Part shown: positions 23,645 to 34,200 of the stretch, one piece after another
How the letters are laid out: each line of letters opens with the position of its first letter
Position numbering within the stretch: the first letter of the stretch is position 1
Assembly: GCA_026122225.1 (NCBI GenBank)
Contig: JANEZZ010001513.1
Span: forward strand, 2,322,001-2,386,000
Origin: Heloderma charlesbogerti
Taxonomy: Eukaryota > Chordata > Lepidosauria > Squamata > Helodermatidae
Direction: 5' to 3'
Length of the DNA: 64,000 nucleotides
The notes under the pieces: model-generated
What the model was told of the DNA's origin: nothing
Database searches by the model: none
The model's input: the letters and a program-made list of their open reading frames with translations, nothing else
Program-made: the position numbers and the translations under genes

Positions 23645-23760
23645 CAGCTTTATTTATTTATTTATTTATTTACAATTTGCATACTGCTCATATCTTAGAA
23701 AGACTTCAGAACAGTGAACACAAAATAGTAAAAGAATAAAAAGATTAAAACACGAGGTGT
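23645..23760 (-). mobile_element. L2 3' UTR fragment
   Basis: TTTATTTATTTATTTA tail, then ACAATTTGCATACTGCTC and AGTAAAAGAATAAAAAG. Same subfamily as 18621-18735. Confidence 0.6.
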
Positions 23761-23861
23761 GGTGGAACCCTCCCCCTGCATCACTCCTCTGCATGGGTCC
23801 AGACTGGCAGAGAGGCACCAATGTTCCATCAACATCAGAATTATACTCTAATAGTACAATC

Positions 23862-23936
23862 CTATACATGTCTACTCAGAAGTAAGTCTCACCGAGTTCA
23901 GTGGGGCTTAATCTCCAGTAAGGTACAGAATTGCAG
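23862..23936. repeat. Short palindromic interspersed repeat
   Basis: AATCCTATACATGTCTACTC, AGTAAGTCTCACC and CAGTGGGGCTTAATCTCC, with a GAATTGCAGC end. The clearest copy of the family seen at 3876 and 13640. Confidence 0.55.
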
Positions 23937-25021
23937 CTTTTGTCTGTTTCTGTAGTGACTGGCCACAGATATGTGTATTGAAGCCGGCATTGTCATGTGA
24001 TGTGATTAGCATCAGTTGGACTAAATCCAGCATTGCATCCTTTTTAAAATTCTCTTTATTTTAATGCAATTAGTTTCTTAGCAGGGAATATTTCAATTTT
24101 CTTTCCCTCATCCCCATCAGTGTAATGATTCTTTGCTATCAGAATACGAATAATGAATCTGCTTCATTAATGGACAGGGGCATTAGTGAATCATGTCATT
24201 TTTTAAAGTGCTCAACATATTTCATAATTAAGAAGGCATTGATTCAAACTCCTTTTCAAAGATTAAAAAAGAAAGACATTTCCCCAATGATGTCTATGTG
24301 TTGGAGAACACGGGATAATCTAAAGAGGGCTCTTCTCTGCCACCTCTCTGAGAAGAAACATTTGCATAGACATGCAAGCATTGTCGAATCTAATAATGTG
24401 TGTGAAATATGTAGATCTGATAACAGTCTTGTCTTTTTATCAGTGGCTGCAAATCTATATGAAAAACACTTCAAAAGCCACTTAAAAATGTTAATATGTG
24501 ACCAAAACCTAAAGTAATGAAAATGTGCTAATATATGAATTATCACTTTAATCCAGGATGGATGATCAACATATGGAAGAAAGCTTCTGTATGCAGATTT
24601 ATAATTGATTCAGGAAAAAATGTGAAGTGTATAGTGAACTTTGTTGGATCAAGTCCACTAAAAATGTTTATCATACTCACCTTTGCCATTGCTGATCACC
24701 TGTTTGGAAGGCTAGGATAAATGACTGACTCCCACTCTCAAAGTGGGATTAGTGCTCTTAGAGCAACAGCATTGATCATGTGTTCAGTGGGATATAGTCA
24801 TGGACATTCTCTGCTCTGTGCACAAGAAACTATGGATTTGGCCAATATGCAAAGCCTGAATCCAGTGATCATCTTTAGGTGCATAGAAGAGCTTGTGTAT
24901 TTACTGAATAATGGGTTGCCAATGCCAGTTTTCAGGCTCATCTGAGCTTAAAGAGTACCCTGCAGTTAGAAAATATATTAAAAGGATGGTAGTGGGGTTC
25001 TGCTGGACACACAAAGGCTAT
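23937..25021. other. Unannotated intergenic DNA
   Basis: Contains a 130-codon plus-strand ORF at 24125-24517 with no recognisable domain. I treat it as chance (see rejected items). Confidence 0.4.
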
Positions 25022-25295
25022 ACCGGGGGTCCCCAATCTTTTTGGGACAGTGGGCATATTTGGAATTTTGAAACAGAGTTGTGGGTGTCCTCATGGAATG
25101 GTTTCCATGGGGAGGCTCCCTATTCACAAAACGGCTGTCATAGTGTGTATGGCCAATCACAAAACAATAATTTCCCAGCAGGAAGACAAATGAGGCTAAA
25201 GGAAAAGCAAATTGCTCTAGCAATTTAAAAACCAGGAAGGTCAGGGAGCCTGGCAGGCACCAAGGGAGGTGTCTGCAGATATACTGGGGACTCAA
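25022..25295. mobile_element. hAT-like non-autonomous element
   Basis: The left end CGGGGGTCCCCAATCTTTTT and the right block GGCAGGCACCAAGGGAGG with terminal TGGGGACTC resemble widespread hAT-type termini of the GGGGTCCCCAA kind. No target duplication is evident and no transposase is present. Confidence 0.45.
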
Positions 25296-25574
25296 GACTA
25301 CAATCTTCTCTGGAAAGTAGTAGGTAGAATCCGAGTGATAAGAATGTTTTCATTGCTGGCTATGGAATGGCAAAGTCCTGTGTTGTTGTTTTTAATCTTT
25401 CTCCCCAGTAGAGCTTCATGTGCAATTAGATGTGGGTGATGAGCTGGAATTGCAGGCCAACACATGTTTGGTAACAAGACTCCGGAGGTTTCCAAACGTC
25501 ATTTTGCTGCCTTTGTTTCCAAAGTCATTCAATTTATTCAACAAAATAGTGTCATTTGCTTCTAAAACACGAAG

Positions 25575-25720
25575 GATGCGTTCGGGCATCACTTTAAGCC
25601 ATGGTGGCTTAAAAAACTACTTATAGCAGCTTATTTTTGAAATCGTCCATGGTGCCCTGCCACATGAGCCAGCTAATAAGCTACTGTGAGTAGCTTATTA
25701 AACTACTGTGCGTAATCTGA
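25575..25720. repeat. Hairpin-rich MITE-like fragment
   Basis: TTAAGCCATGGTGGCTTAA at 25594-25612 has 8-bp arms, followed by AAGCTACTGTGAGTAGCTT. The AAGCCA...TGGCTT motif recurs in the elements at 62852-63221 and 59711-60690. Confidence 0.4.
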
Positions 25721-25923
25721 GCCATTCCCCCACCCCCTGTCCTGCTGCACTTTCCCCGCCTGAGCAGTAGTGCTGTTTCACCCATTGACAACATTGCAGC
25801 AGCCTGTTTAACCTTCCACAATATCCCAATGAGAGGAGAGAGGTGTGGGGTGAAGTACGGAGGCTTCATTCAGTGTTTCCAACATCACCCTAACGTGGAA
25901 GAGGTGGCTCTAAAATGCTGGAA

Positions 25924-26240
25924 GTGTGCAGGATCAGGACCAAACTTCACACATGTCCTCCCCTTGTCAGGAGGCACATGACACACCATCAAACCCCTGC
26001 ACAATTACCCCAAAGGAGGGAAAATCCCAGGTGCACCAGAAAGGGGGTGGCAGCTATAACACCTTGAAGGTTTGCAGGATCGGGACCAAACTTCACATGC
26101 AGCCTGTCTTAGTTAGGAGGCACCTGATGCACCATCGATACCCTGCACAATTACCTCAGAAGACGGAAAATCTTGGGTGCAACAAAAAGGGAGTGGCACA
26201 AATAAACCTTTTGGGGGTTTGCAGGATTGGGACAAAACCC
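25924..26240. repeat. Tandem repeat, 146-147-bp unit
   Basis: GCAGGAT starts at 25928, 26074 and 26221, so spacings are 146 and 147 bp. Each is followed by GGACCAAACTTCACA or a variant, AGGAGGCAC, ACACCATC or GCACCATC, CTGCACAATTACC, GGAAAATC and GGTGGCAGCTATAAC-like blocks in the same order. About 2.1 units, and a more diverged related stretch (GGAGGTGGGAGCTATAAC) lies at 26660-26720. Confidence 0.75.
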
Positions 26241-26254
26241 TTAATTGCACTTTT

Positions 26255-26620
26255 CCCCCCAACAGCCATTGCTGGCATAGACACCTTTATTGTCCAAAAT
26301 CGCTGACCATAAAATGGAGTTGCACATTTCATCCCCCCTTCCAGACAATGCTGGCAGAGCCACTTCTGTTTGCTAAAGTGCTGTAATGCTTTAGCTCTAA
26401 AGTATAATTGTGCAAAAAAACCCCTCCCAAATACCCATTGCTGGCATAAAGCCTTTATTGTATCAAAATTGCTGAAGTGCCATAGCACTTTAGTGATACA
26501 GTGGAGTTGCGCATTTCACCTGCCCCTGACATTCCTAGCGGAACCACTTCTGTTCACTGTATTGCTTTAGCACTAAAGTCAAATTGCACAAAAGTGCAAT
26601 TGCACACCCCTCCCCCAGCC
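26255..26620. repeat. Direct repeat, about 187-bp period
   Basis: CCATTGCTGGCATA, CTTTATTGT, GGAGTTGC(A/G)CATTTCA and CCACTTCTGTT(T/C) blocks occur twice in order. GGAGTTGC is at 26316 and 26503. Unit 1 has a small deletion next to its GCTGACC. Confidence 0.65.
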
Positions 26621-27000
26621 ATATTGCTTCTTTATGTAAAAGTGACCAAAGAAGGAAAAAGGAGGTGGGAGCTATAACTTGCTGACAGTTTGCTGGAATG
26701 GGGTGAAATTGCACAGGTGGGGTGCCTTCATGGGGAGCTGCCAGATGCTGTAGTCGATTATTGCAGAACTGTACTTCTTCATGGAAAAGAGAGAAATTCT
26801 TGCCCTATTCCCCTATTTTCCCCTATTTCCCAAGTTGCGCAGTTTCAAAGTAGTGATCAGGGAAGCCTACCATTGTGTAACTTCGCTGTAGCAGGGTAGT
26901 GCGATAGTGCAAGGCTGTCATTGTTCTCGGGGAAAGCTGTCATTTTGTAATTACAGCATGGTATCAGGGAAGGCTGTGCTTGTTTGGCTGCAGTTGTCCT

Positions 27001-27460
27001 AGGGATGTATGAAACCCCCCTTACCTGGCTCCGCCGGGTTCCGCTGGGGGGGGGGAGGCACTCCGTCCCTCCCCCTGGAATCCTTGCCGGGGGGGAGGCG
27101 CTCTGCACCTCCCCCCGGAATCCTGGCTGGCCAGCTCCACTCTGTGGGGATTCCGCGGAGCTGCTGGCTGGCTCCACCAGCAGCTGGACATCCAGCCGCT
27201 GGCTAGCAGGGACGCAAATGGCGGCAGCCATAGCTGCCACTGTTTGCGTCCCTGTATTCAGCCGTGATAGGCTACATAAAGACTTAAGTAGCCTATCATG
27301 TCTGGGTTAAAAAAAACAAAAAAAATGCGTACACAAATGGCGGCGGCTATGGCTGCCGCCATTTGCGTTCCCTATTTTTGGTTGTCTTAGTCTACGTAAA
27401 TATTTACGTAGACTAAGACGGTGAAACTAAGGGGGAACGCAAATAGCGTCTGCTACGTCT
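27001..27460. mobile_element. hAT-like palindromic element, copy 1 (right end not defined)
   Basis: Begins TAGGGATGTATGAAA, like the complete copy at 28595-29335, then a very GC-rich stretch and a chain of hairpins: CAAATGGCGGC-type at about 27212-27245 and 27334-27365, GTGATAGGCTAC-type at 27264-27299, and a perfect 36-bp palindrome at 27384-27419 built on GTCTTAGTCTACGTAAAT. The hairpins form two tandem modules of about 120 bp. A matching right terminus was not found, so it is probably truncated. Confidence 0.65.
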
Positions 27461-27516
27461 AACTACTTCAGGAAGAACTTTCCATTATACTGTCTCTTTT
27501 TCATGAGTTTCATAAT

Positions 27517-27640
27517 AGCAGTGTGGTGTAGTGGTTAGACAGCCAGTGTATCCTAGTGGTTAGAGTGCTGGACTGGGACTTGGGAGATGGGGGGTTCTAG
27601 TCCCCACTTGGCTATGGAAGCACACTGGGTGACTTTGGGC
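27517..27640 (+). mobile_element. tRNA-derived SINE head (MIR/CORE-like), 5' part
   Basis: The A-box-like TAGTGGTTAGA at 27554-27564 and the B-box-like GGTTCTAGTCC at 27593-27603 are an RNA polymerase III type 2 promoter layout. The AGTGGTTAGA segment is duplicated just upstream (27531-27540). The 3' CORE and tail are lost after about 27640. Confidence 0.7.
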
Positions 27641-27825
27641 TGGTCTCAACCACACACATTGTATGTGTGTTCTTTCTGAAGCAGTTACACTTGTACAAAT
27701 GTAGCATGAGCAGAAAGATCAGCAACCTTCTCTTTGTTTGAATAAAAAGCACACTCTGCACATGCTCAGGGAATGGACAAAATGAGGAACAAACATACCA
27801 GGGAATATGAAGAACTATATTCTTC

Positions 27826-27833
<8 letters not shown>

Positions 27834-27856
<23 letters not shown>
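27834..27856. repeat. (GT)n microsatellite
   Basis: About 11 GT dinucleotides. Confidence 0.95.
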
Positions 27857-28586
27857 AGGGGAGCTTCTCCCCCAATCCAGCTGGTTCCCTGGAAACCCCC
27901 TCCTCCCCATTCACCCAAGGGTCTTCTGAGATAACTAACAGGAGGTTTGATAATGAGCTGGATGTGGAAATACAAAGCTGAGCTGGGGGCAAGTGGGGTG
28001 CTGACATGTGTAGGAGTGAGGAATGACTCAGCAGCATCAGGATTTAAAAACCTTTTCATCTGCCCTTCAAAAAGAATGCAAAATGTAGCCGGATATTTAA
28101 TATGATATTGCAGGTTAATGTGCTTTGCCAAACTTCTCGCCTTGGTAAATTGCCTTCTTCTGTCAGCAATTTCTTTAGTATAATCAGAAAGAGCATAATC
28201 TTGTCATTTCTGGTCCTCACCAAAGCTCATCTCATTCTCTTGCCAGACACATAAGATAATTTTTTGTAGAGACTCGAGAAAATTGAACAATAACAGTCCC
28301 AAAAGTCCCTTTAGTGCCACATATTGAACCAGGAACACGATATGCATGCTCAATATCAAGTATAAAATCAGATGGTAAAACCAATAGCTCATGCAAAAGT
28401 TTATCCATAAATTCAGCCAAACATATATCAATAGCTACGTCTTTAATACCAAGGATACGAAGATTCGCTCTGTATGAAGGCCTCCAGTTGAGAAATTTGA
28501 GCAGACAAAATATTATGAGAAGCTTCCATGGCAGTTTCATGAGCAGTAACCCGCTCTTCGAGGGCATTAACCTTCGATTCCATCTT

Positions 28587-28594
28587 TTGAAAAG
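28587..28594. repeat. 8-bp target site duplication, left (TTGAAAAG)
   Basis: Identical to 29336-29343. The pair flanks the hAT-like element exactly. Confidence 0.9.
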
Positions 28595-29335
28595 TAGGGA
28601 TGGACGAAAGTGACTTACCTGTCGTCGAAGCTTGTTCGCGGTGGGGGGGAGGCGCTTCGTGGCTCCCCCCGCAAAGTTCAGGCCGGGGGGGGAGGCTTCC
28701 CGCCTCGCCCGGCCGCGAACTCGAAAGTTAAAAAAAAAAAACGCCCCCGTGATAGGCTACGTGACTATTAACGTAGCCTATCACGGCTAGATCTGCAAAG
28801 TCAGCCGTGATAGGCTACGTAAATCATCACGTAACCTATCACGGGTGACTTAAAAAAAAAAAAAAAAGCGCGTACGCTAATGGCGGCCCCCATAGGGAGC
28901 CGCCATTCGCGTTCCTTATTTGGTTGCTGTAGTCTACGTAAATCTTTACGCGCTTTTTTTTTTTTTTTAAAGTCACCCGTGATAGGCTACATGACGATTG
29001 ACGTAGCCTATCACGGCTGACTTTGCAAATCTAGCCGTGATAGGCTACGTTAATCGTCATGTAGCCTATCACGGGGGCGGGTTTTTTTTTCTTCTTTTAT
29101 TGCAATGGTGGCGGTGGCAGCCGGTCGAAAGATCGGCTGCTGCCCCCGCCCAGGACGAACACCCGCCGGCCGGACCCGCCGCCGGGAGGGACATTCGGCA
29201 AAGGTAAGTCCCGTCCCGGGGAGGGGGCGGGGGGCGGGGGGGCGTGGAGAATTTCTCCCCGAAACTTGTTCGGGGGGCAAACACGTTGGCACTCGGCCCC
29301 CCGAAGTTTCGGGGAGAAATTCTCCGCCATCCCTA
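28595..29335. mobile_element. hAT-like non-autonomous element with two-level palindrome, complete
   Basis: 741 bp, termini TAGGGATGG/CCATCCCTA, flanked by perfect 8-bp duplications TTGAAAAG. This termini-plus-8-bp pattern is that of the hAT superfamily. No transposase ORF. Inside: two 133-nt arms, 28742-28874 and 28947-29079, are near-complementary to each other, and each arm contains two hairpins of its own with 16-bp stems (28747-28786, 28805-28844; 28977-29016, 29035-29074), all variants of CCGTGATAGGCTACGT. A further hairpin with stems of about 30 bp lies at 29246-29325 and GC-rich inverted blocks at 28630-28730. CpG-rich and unlike the flanking AT-rich DNA. It interrupts L1 ORF1. Confidence 0.88.
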
Positions 29336-29343
29336 TTGAAAAG
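29336..29343. repeat. 8-bp target site duplication, right (TTGAAAAG)
   Basis: Partner of 28587-28594. Confidence 0.9.
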
Positions 29344-30067
29344 AGATATTAATTAAGTCCACAGCCCCTTGAAGGGCAATGATTGAGTCCTGAATTGTTT
29401 CAAACTTCTTTGACTGCACTGATCGCTGAGAAGACATAGTTTTATCAAAGCAAGCAACTCTTCTTCATTTCTGGCGTTTCTAGAAACCTTTGCCGGGGGA
29501 GCAATTGGGGGGGTAGATGGCTTTCCCAAGCCTTTCTTTTTTTCCTTTGGTACTGCCACCCTCCACTTTCAAAAGCACAACAAGCTAGTATGATTGCAGA
29601 AACAGAAAAACAAACACTTAAGCAGATTTAATTGCAAGTCCTCAGATATTGCTGGTAGTTTAAATTCACAAATGCTATTTGGAGCTCTTCTGTCCTTATG
29701 TTTCCTAATTGCTTAGGAGTTTCAAACAGCATTCAGTAGATGATACTCCGGCGTCTAACCTTAGATTCCAGCCCCTCTTGTTTCCCCGCAGAAGCAGCTA
29801 TTCTTCCAAGATTTCATCCAGATGGTACTGTAAGCTTCCCCTTTTAATTCCAGGGGAAGATAAAAAGGTTTCTCAACCTTTTCATAGCTGTTTGAGATAA
29901 GCAACCTGCGGAGCTCCGCAAGTCACTGCCAGGACGACATGGCTCCAACCGGATGTCGCTATAGCTTAATTCTTGTGTACACAAGTATTTGATTTCCACT
30001 CTGCAGGGCTAGTTGTTATGTAACCCATAACAATCAACAGTGTCCAACTGGTCCACATCTTCGGCTT

Positions 30068-30129
30068 CGGGGGTTGGACGAGATGGTCTTATAGGCCCCT
30101 TCCAACCCTACTATTCTGTGATTCTATGA
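30068..30129 (+). mobile_element. CR1 3' terminus, very short copy
   Basis: GGGTTGGACGAGATGGTCTT, CCCCTTCCAACCC and the ATTCTGTGATTCTATGA tail. Extreme 5' truncation. Confidence 0.88.
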
Positions 30130-30314
30130 AATATCACCATGCAGGCAAATCTGTTCCAGTACACAAGTTACAGAAGCACCTGAGCACCAGAAGGGGAACA
30201 AAAGGCAGACTAGATCCTCCCTGATCTGTGCTGCAACCTACCATTTTGTAAAGAAAAAGACTAGGTTAATTTCACCTTTTTCTGTTGCTTGCCAGTTTAT
30301 GGTATAATATAAGC

Positions 30315-30456
30315 TATGGATAGGCAGTCTGGTGCTCTCCAGATGTTTTGTACTACAACTCCTATAAGTATCAAGCATTGGCCATACTGGCTGGGGCTGA
30401 TGGGACTTGTAGTCCAAAACATTTGGATGGCACCAGGTTGCCTACCCCTGAGGCAA
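30315..30456. mobile_element. hAT-like palindromic MITE
   Basis: TGGATAGGCAGTC near the left and GGTTGCCTACCCCTGAGG at the right. The halves pair (CCAGATGTTTTGTACTACAA against TTGTAGTCCAAAACATTTGG). Same family as 21312. Confidence 0.6.
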
Positions 30457-30459
30457 GCA

Positions 30460-31664
30460 GTACTAGGTGCATTTCCAGGGGAGTCTGTATTCTTTGTACT
30501 TTGAACCAGAAGAGCAATGCAGTGCAAAAATTCATTTCATAAGGTTAAGAAATCAGAGGTGATTGTTTTGGAAGGGGGTGGGAATCATATTTTAATTATA
30601 TAGACTCCAGTGAAAATATGAATCCATAATTCCTTGATACATATTGTGATATGCCTTCTTGTAAAGCTTATTTGGCATTTTTTAAAACAACCCCCACACA
30701 CAGAAAACTGCACTATCCTTTCATCTATACCTCTGAACCAAACATTGATTTCATTTCTCCAGGATAATCATAAATCCAGCTTGCAACCTTTACTAATTTT
30801 GTTCTTTTTCTACACTGGGTGAATGGCCTACTTATTCACTTTCTCATATCCAGACACACAGCACTTACTGTTTTGATTGGTACAGTAGCTAATGCAATTT
30901 ATTCAGTAATATAGCTTTCAAAAGACTTTTATTTTAATGTCACTTCCAATGCTTGTTAATATAGCTACATATTGTTTTATAGAATTTATTAGGGCTTCCA
31001 CCTTTAATCATCACATATATCAACTAAAGTTTTAAAGCCAAACTACATATTATAGAGGAGATCTGTGACTGGCTCCTGACATTTTAATTTTTACTTTAAA
31101 GCACTTATGGAGGCCATCAAATTAGACCAGAGCAGCAGCGCTAGAAGAGCGGTTTTTAACTATGCCAGCGCTTTCCTCATCTAAACTCCATACTCCTTCC
31201 CCAAGTTTCTGTCTTCCATTCTGGAGGAAACAAAATGAAGTATTAGTATCCCACTGCAGTGAGCAGCACTGGAAGGGGGTGGGGGGAGAGAAAGCAATTT
31301 AGAAAACAGCATAGGGAGACATACCCTCCCTAAAGTACTGCTGCCTGAATCCAATTTGGAGCACCCTATAAATAAAGAAAAAAGAACCAATCATGTATCT
31401 CCCATATAATTTAGCCCATAGCTGACTAACTCCCAGTTCCACCATTAAAATTTGTCTCCATGACTCAAGGGACACTTGTTTTCCCCACCCCACCAAACCT
31501 GGCTTAATTCTGAAAATAAGGGATTAACCTATATTTTAAATGGCTTCCCCACCCCACCCCCACCACAGCAATCAGCAAGCTGCTTAAAAAAAAACCTGTA
31601 AGGAATGCCATACTTCGGTATCTGTAAAAAGGCATCTATGTAGAAGGTTTGTCTATGTAGAATA
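30460..31664. other. Unannotated intergenic DNA
   Basis: AT-rich, no supported feature. Confidence 0.45.
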
Positions 31665-33005
31665 AATCGGCCTCTGTATCAGACAGTAGCCATGGTAATG
31701 CCAATTTTTAAAAGGTATCCAGGAAATTACAAGCAAGTTAGGTTAGCATCTTTTCTGGGCAAATTGCTGCAAATTGCTAAAGATGAGTCAACATGGCTTC
31801 TGTACAGGTAAGTCCTGTCTCATTAACCTTTTCAAGTTCTTCCAGAGTGTCAACAAATATGTGGACAGTTGTGATCCAGTAGACATTGTCTACTTGGACT
31901 TCCAAAAAGCTTTTGACAAAGTTCCTCACCAAATAAGCTTTGTACTCATGGGATAAGAGGACAGGACCTCATATGGATCAGTAAATGGTTAAGGAACAGG
32001 AAGCAGAGAGTAGGAATCAAATTAACTGTTCTCACAATGGAGGGAAGTAAGACATGAAATCCCCCAAGGATCTGTATTGGGACCAGTGTTTTTAAGTTGC
32101 TCATAAATATTAGGAGTTAGGAGTGAGCAGCATGGCACCAAATTACTCAGGGTGACAGAAACAACAGATTATGAAGAGCTCTAAAAAGGAGATAACAAAA
32201 AACTAAATGCAGTTCAATGTAAGTGTAAAGTGATGCACAGCAGGGCAAATAAATAAATAAATCCTAACTTCACACATGCACTGATGGGGGCTGAGCTGCC
32301 AGTAAGTAACCAGGAAAGGGATCTTGGAGTCACAGAGGATAGCCCATGATAATGTTGGTGCAGTGTGTGCCAGTATTGAAAATGGTGAACTCAGTGCTAG
32401 GGATCATTATAAAAGGAATTGAAAATAAAATTGCCAATATAGCCATGCCTTCATATAAATCTGTGGTGCAGCCACACTTGGAATACTGTGTACAGTTCTG
32501 TTTTTTAAAGGATATTGTCAGGCTGGAAAAGTGCAGAAAAGGGCAACCAAAACTATCAGGGGGCTGGAGCAACTCCCCTAGGAAGAAAGGTTACAGAACT
32601 TGGGTCTATGAGAGAGGTGTATAAAATGATGTACGGTGTGGTGAAAATGGATAAATGTTTTGTCCCTCTCTCATGATATTAGATTTCAGGGCCATTCAAT
32701 GAACCTCAATGGTGAGAGATTCAGGACAGACAAATCAGCATAGCTAGACTATTGAATTTGCTACCACAAGTTGTAGAAATGGCCACCAACTTAGATGGCT
32801 TTAAAGGAGGATTAGACATATTCATGGAGAATAAGGCTATAAATGCCTACCTCCAGGATCAGAAGTGGCATGGCCTCATGTCCCTGTCCTGCTTGTGTGT
32901 TTGGATTCCCATAAGTATCTGGTTGGCCACAGAGGAAAGCAGAATGCTGGACTACATAGACCTTTGGTGTGAACCAGCTGGGGTCTTTTGCTTCTTCGCA
33001 AATAT
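31665..33005 (+). mobile_element. Degenerate CR1/L3-like LINE, RT to 3' UTR
   Basis: Old LINE. RT palm is legible at about 31790-31940: SQHGFCTGKSCLINL and DIVYLDFQKAFDKVPHQ (motif A Asp present), then frame breaks. The C-terminal fragment LPQVVEMATNLDGFKGGLDI is near 32760 and the 3' UTR block with ATCTGGTTGGCCACAGAGG near 32917. The C-terminal segment matches the one at 57700-57800, so both belong to the same family. Many frameshifts and stops. Confidence 0.8.
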
Positions 33006-33657
33006 TTAAATTTTATTTCTATAATTGGTTGACAGCTCTAGAATTTATTCTTCAATACCTGTCAGTGAATTAGGTTTAGTTATAGTTCCCCACACCTACC
33101 TGAATGGGGGATACATGTCGCTTGTGTTTACCTGAAAACCCACAAGCCTATTGACCTTCTGAACTCCACAATCTACAGTGTAAAAGTTCAGAATCTAAAT
33201 ACTTTTTATGCCTTGATGTTTCTTGCCTCTGGGGAAGGCACCCAACCAAGAATGAAATAGGTTTCATTCTGAAGAATGAAATAAGCCTCAGTTTTCATTA
33301 TCTGTTCCTTCATGGTCTTCCGCTACAGTATGGAGACCTCCTTCTTTTTCTTTTCCTTTTTTTTAAGGAAAGACTTCAGTTTTTACTGGTTTTATTTCAA
33401 CCTGTTTGATTGGTCTTAACAGCTGCTCTACTTATTTTATCTGTCAGTTCCGTGCTGCTTGTTTCTTTTTCATAATTGTTTCTTTTACAATTTTAGACTG
33501 CCCTATCCCAAAAGTTCTTTTGGCAATGTACAAGTAAACTAAAAAAAGCAAGATATAACATTCTAAAAAAACAACAGTAGAATAGTACAGTATAAAATAA
33601 TATGTATTAATCCTAAAAATGGTGTTTTAGTTTGGATCCAGCACTGTTGTTCCACTG

Positions 33658-33895
33658 ATCATAGAATCATAGAATAGTGTGGTTGGAAGGGGCCTTCAAG
33701 ACCATCGAGTTCAACCCCCTGCTCAGTGCAGGAATGCAAGTTACAGCATCCCTGACAAGCGGCTGTCCAGCCTCGTCTTGAATGCCTCCAGTGTGGGAGA
33801 GCCCACTACCTCCCTAGGTCATTGGTTCCACTGTCACATTGCTCTAACAGTCAAGAAGTTTCTCCTGATGTTCAACTGGAATCTGGCTTCTGGAT
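33658..33895 (-). mobile_element. CR1 3' fragment, about 240 bp
   Basis: On the minus strand it covers the very C-terminus of ORF2 (after FSLNxRKN-like residues) through the 3' UTR to the CATAGAATCATAGAATAG tail. It aligns with 53019-53250. Confidence 0.9.
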
Positions 33896-34139
33896 GGAAG
33901 CAGTTCTGTCAGCAGAATCAGGCCAGGGGCAATTCTCTCTCTCACTGGCAGCCACCCACACACCCTCAAAATCTGCTCCAGAGGGCTGAAAAATGTTCTA
34001 GAGCAGATTTTCAGGCAGTGCAGAGGGCTGCAGCAGGGAGGAGAGAAGGAGAAGTTCCTATGCCATGCTATTGGACACTGAAATTAACTGTCAGCGTTTA
34101 TCTTGTATTACTTACTGTATTTTTACTGCACTTTTTCCT

Positions 34140-34200
34140 TTTTGTCAGCTATCTAACTTCTTAAGAAAGATGGTATATAAATTTAAATAAATAAATAAAT
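34140..34200 (+). mobile_element. L2-like 3' tail
   Basis: AAGATGGTATATAAATTTAA followed by (AAAT)n. Too short to place in a subfamily. Confidence 0.45.

Larger units (their letters stand above)
28020..29559 (-). pseudogene. L1 ORF1 remnant (RNA-binding chaperone protein)
   Basis: ORF1p is the trimeric RNA-binding protein of the L1 ribonucleoprotein. Here the N-terminus begins MAVPKEKKKGLGKP (29559). A coiled-coil-like part (KKFETIQDSIIALQGAVDL, then after the insertion ESKVNALEERVTAHETAM) leads to the RRM-like domain (ANLRILGIKDVA, FMDKLLHELL, DIEHAYRVPG, TVIVQF) at about 28230-28480 and the C-terminal domain (YPATFCILFEGQMKRFLNPD) near 28030-28090. At least three frame changes and a 741-bp insertion prevent expression. 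Confidence 0.75.
28010..29960 (-). mobile_element. L1 LINE fragment (5' UTR and ORF1), split by a hAT-like insertion
   Basis: The minus strand reads L1 ORF1 in order from high to low coordinates, interrupted at 28595-29335 by an inserted element. The segment above about 29560 is probably L1 5' UTR. Nothing of ORF2 was recognised, so the element is 3'-truncated or rearranged near 28000. Confidence 0.75.

Noticed and set aside
24125..24517. 130-codon plus-strand ORF with a Cys-pair/His-pair tail (CEIC, then HFKSH)
   Set aside because: Spacing is too long for a C2H2 finger, the DNA is AT-rich, an antisense ORF overlaps it, and nothing resembles a family. Chance is the simplest reading.
25924..26620. 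A CRISPR-like array
   Set aside because: Unit lengths of 147 and 187 bp with no short identical repeats and unique spacers; the genome is animal.
27517..27640. A tRNA gene
   Set aside because: A- and B-box motifs are present, but no cloverleaf can be drawn and the downstream sequence is that of a SINE.
29050..29356. Pro/Gly/Arg-rich ORFs on both strands
   Set aside because: Products of the GC-rich hairpin sequence of the hAT-like element.
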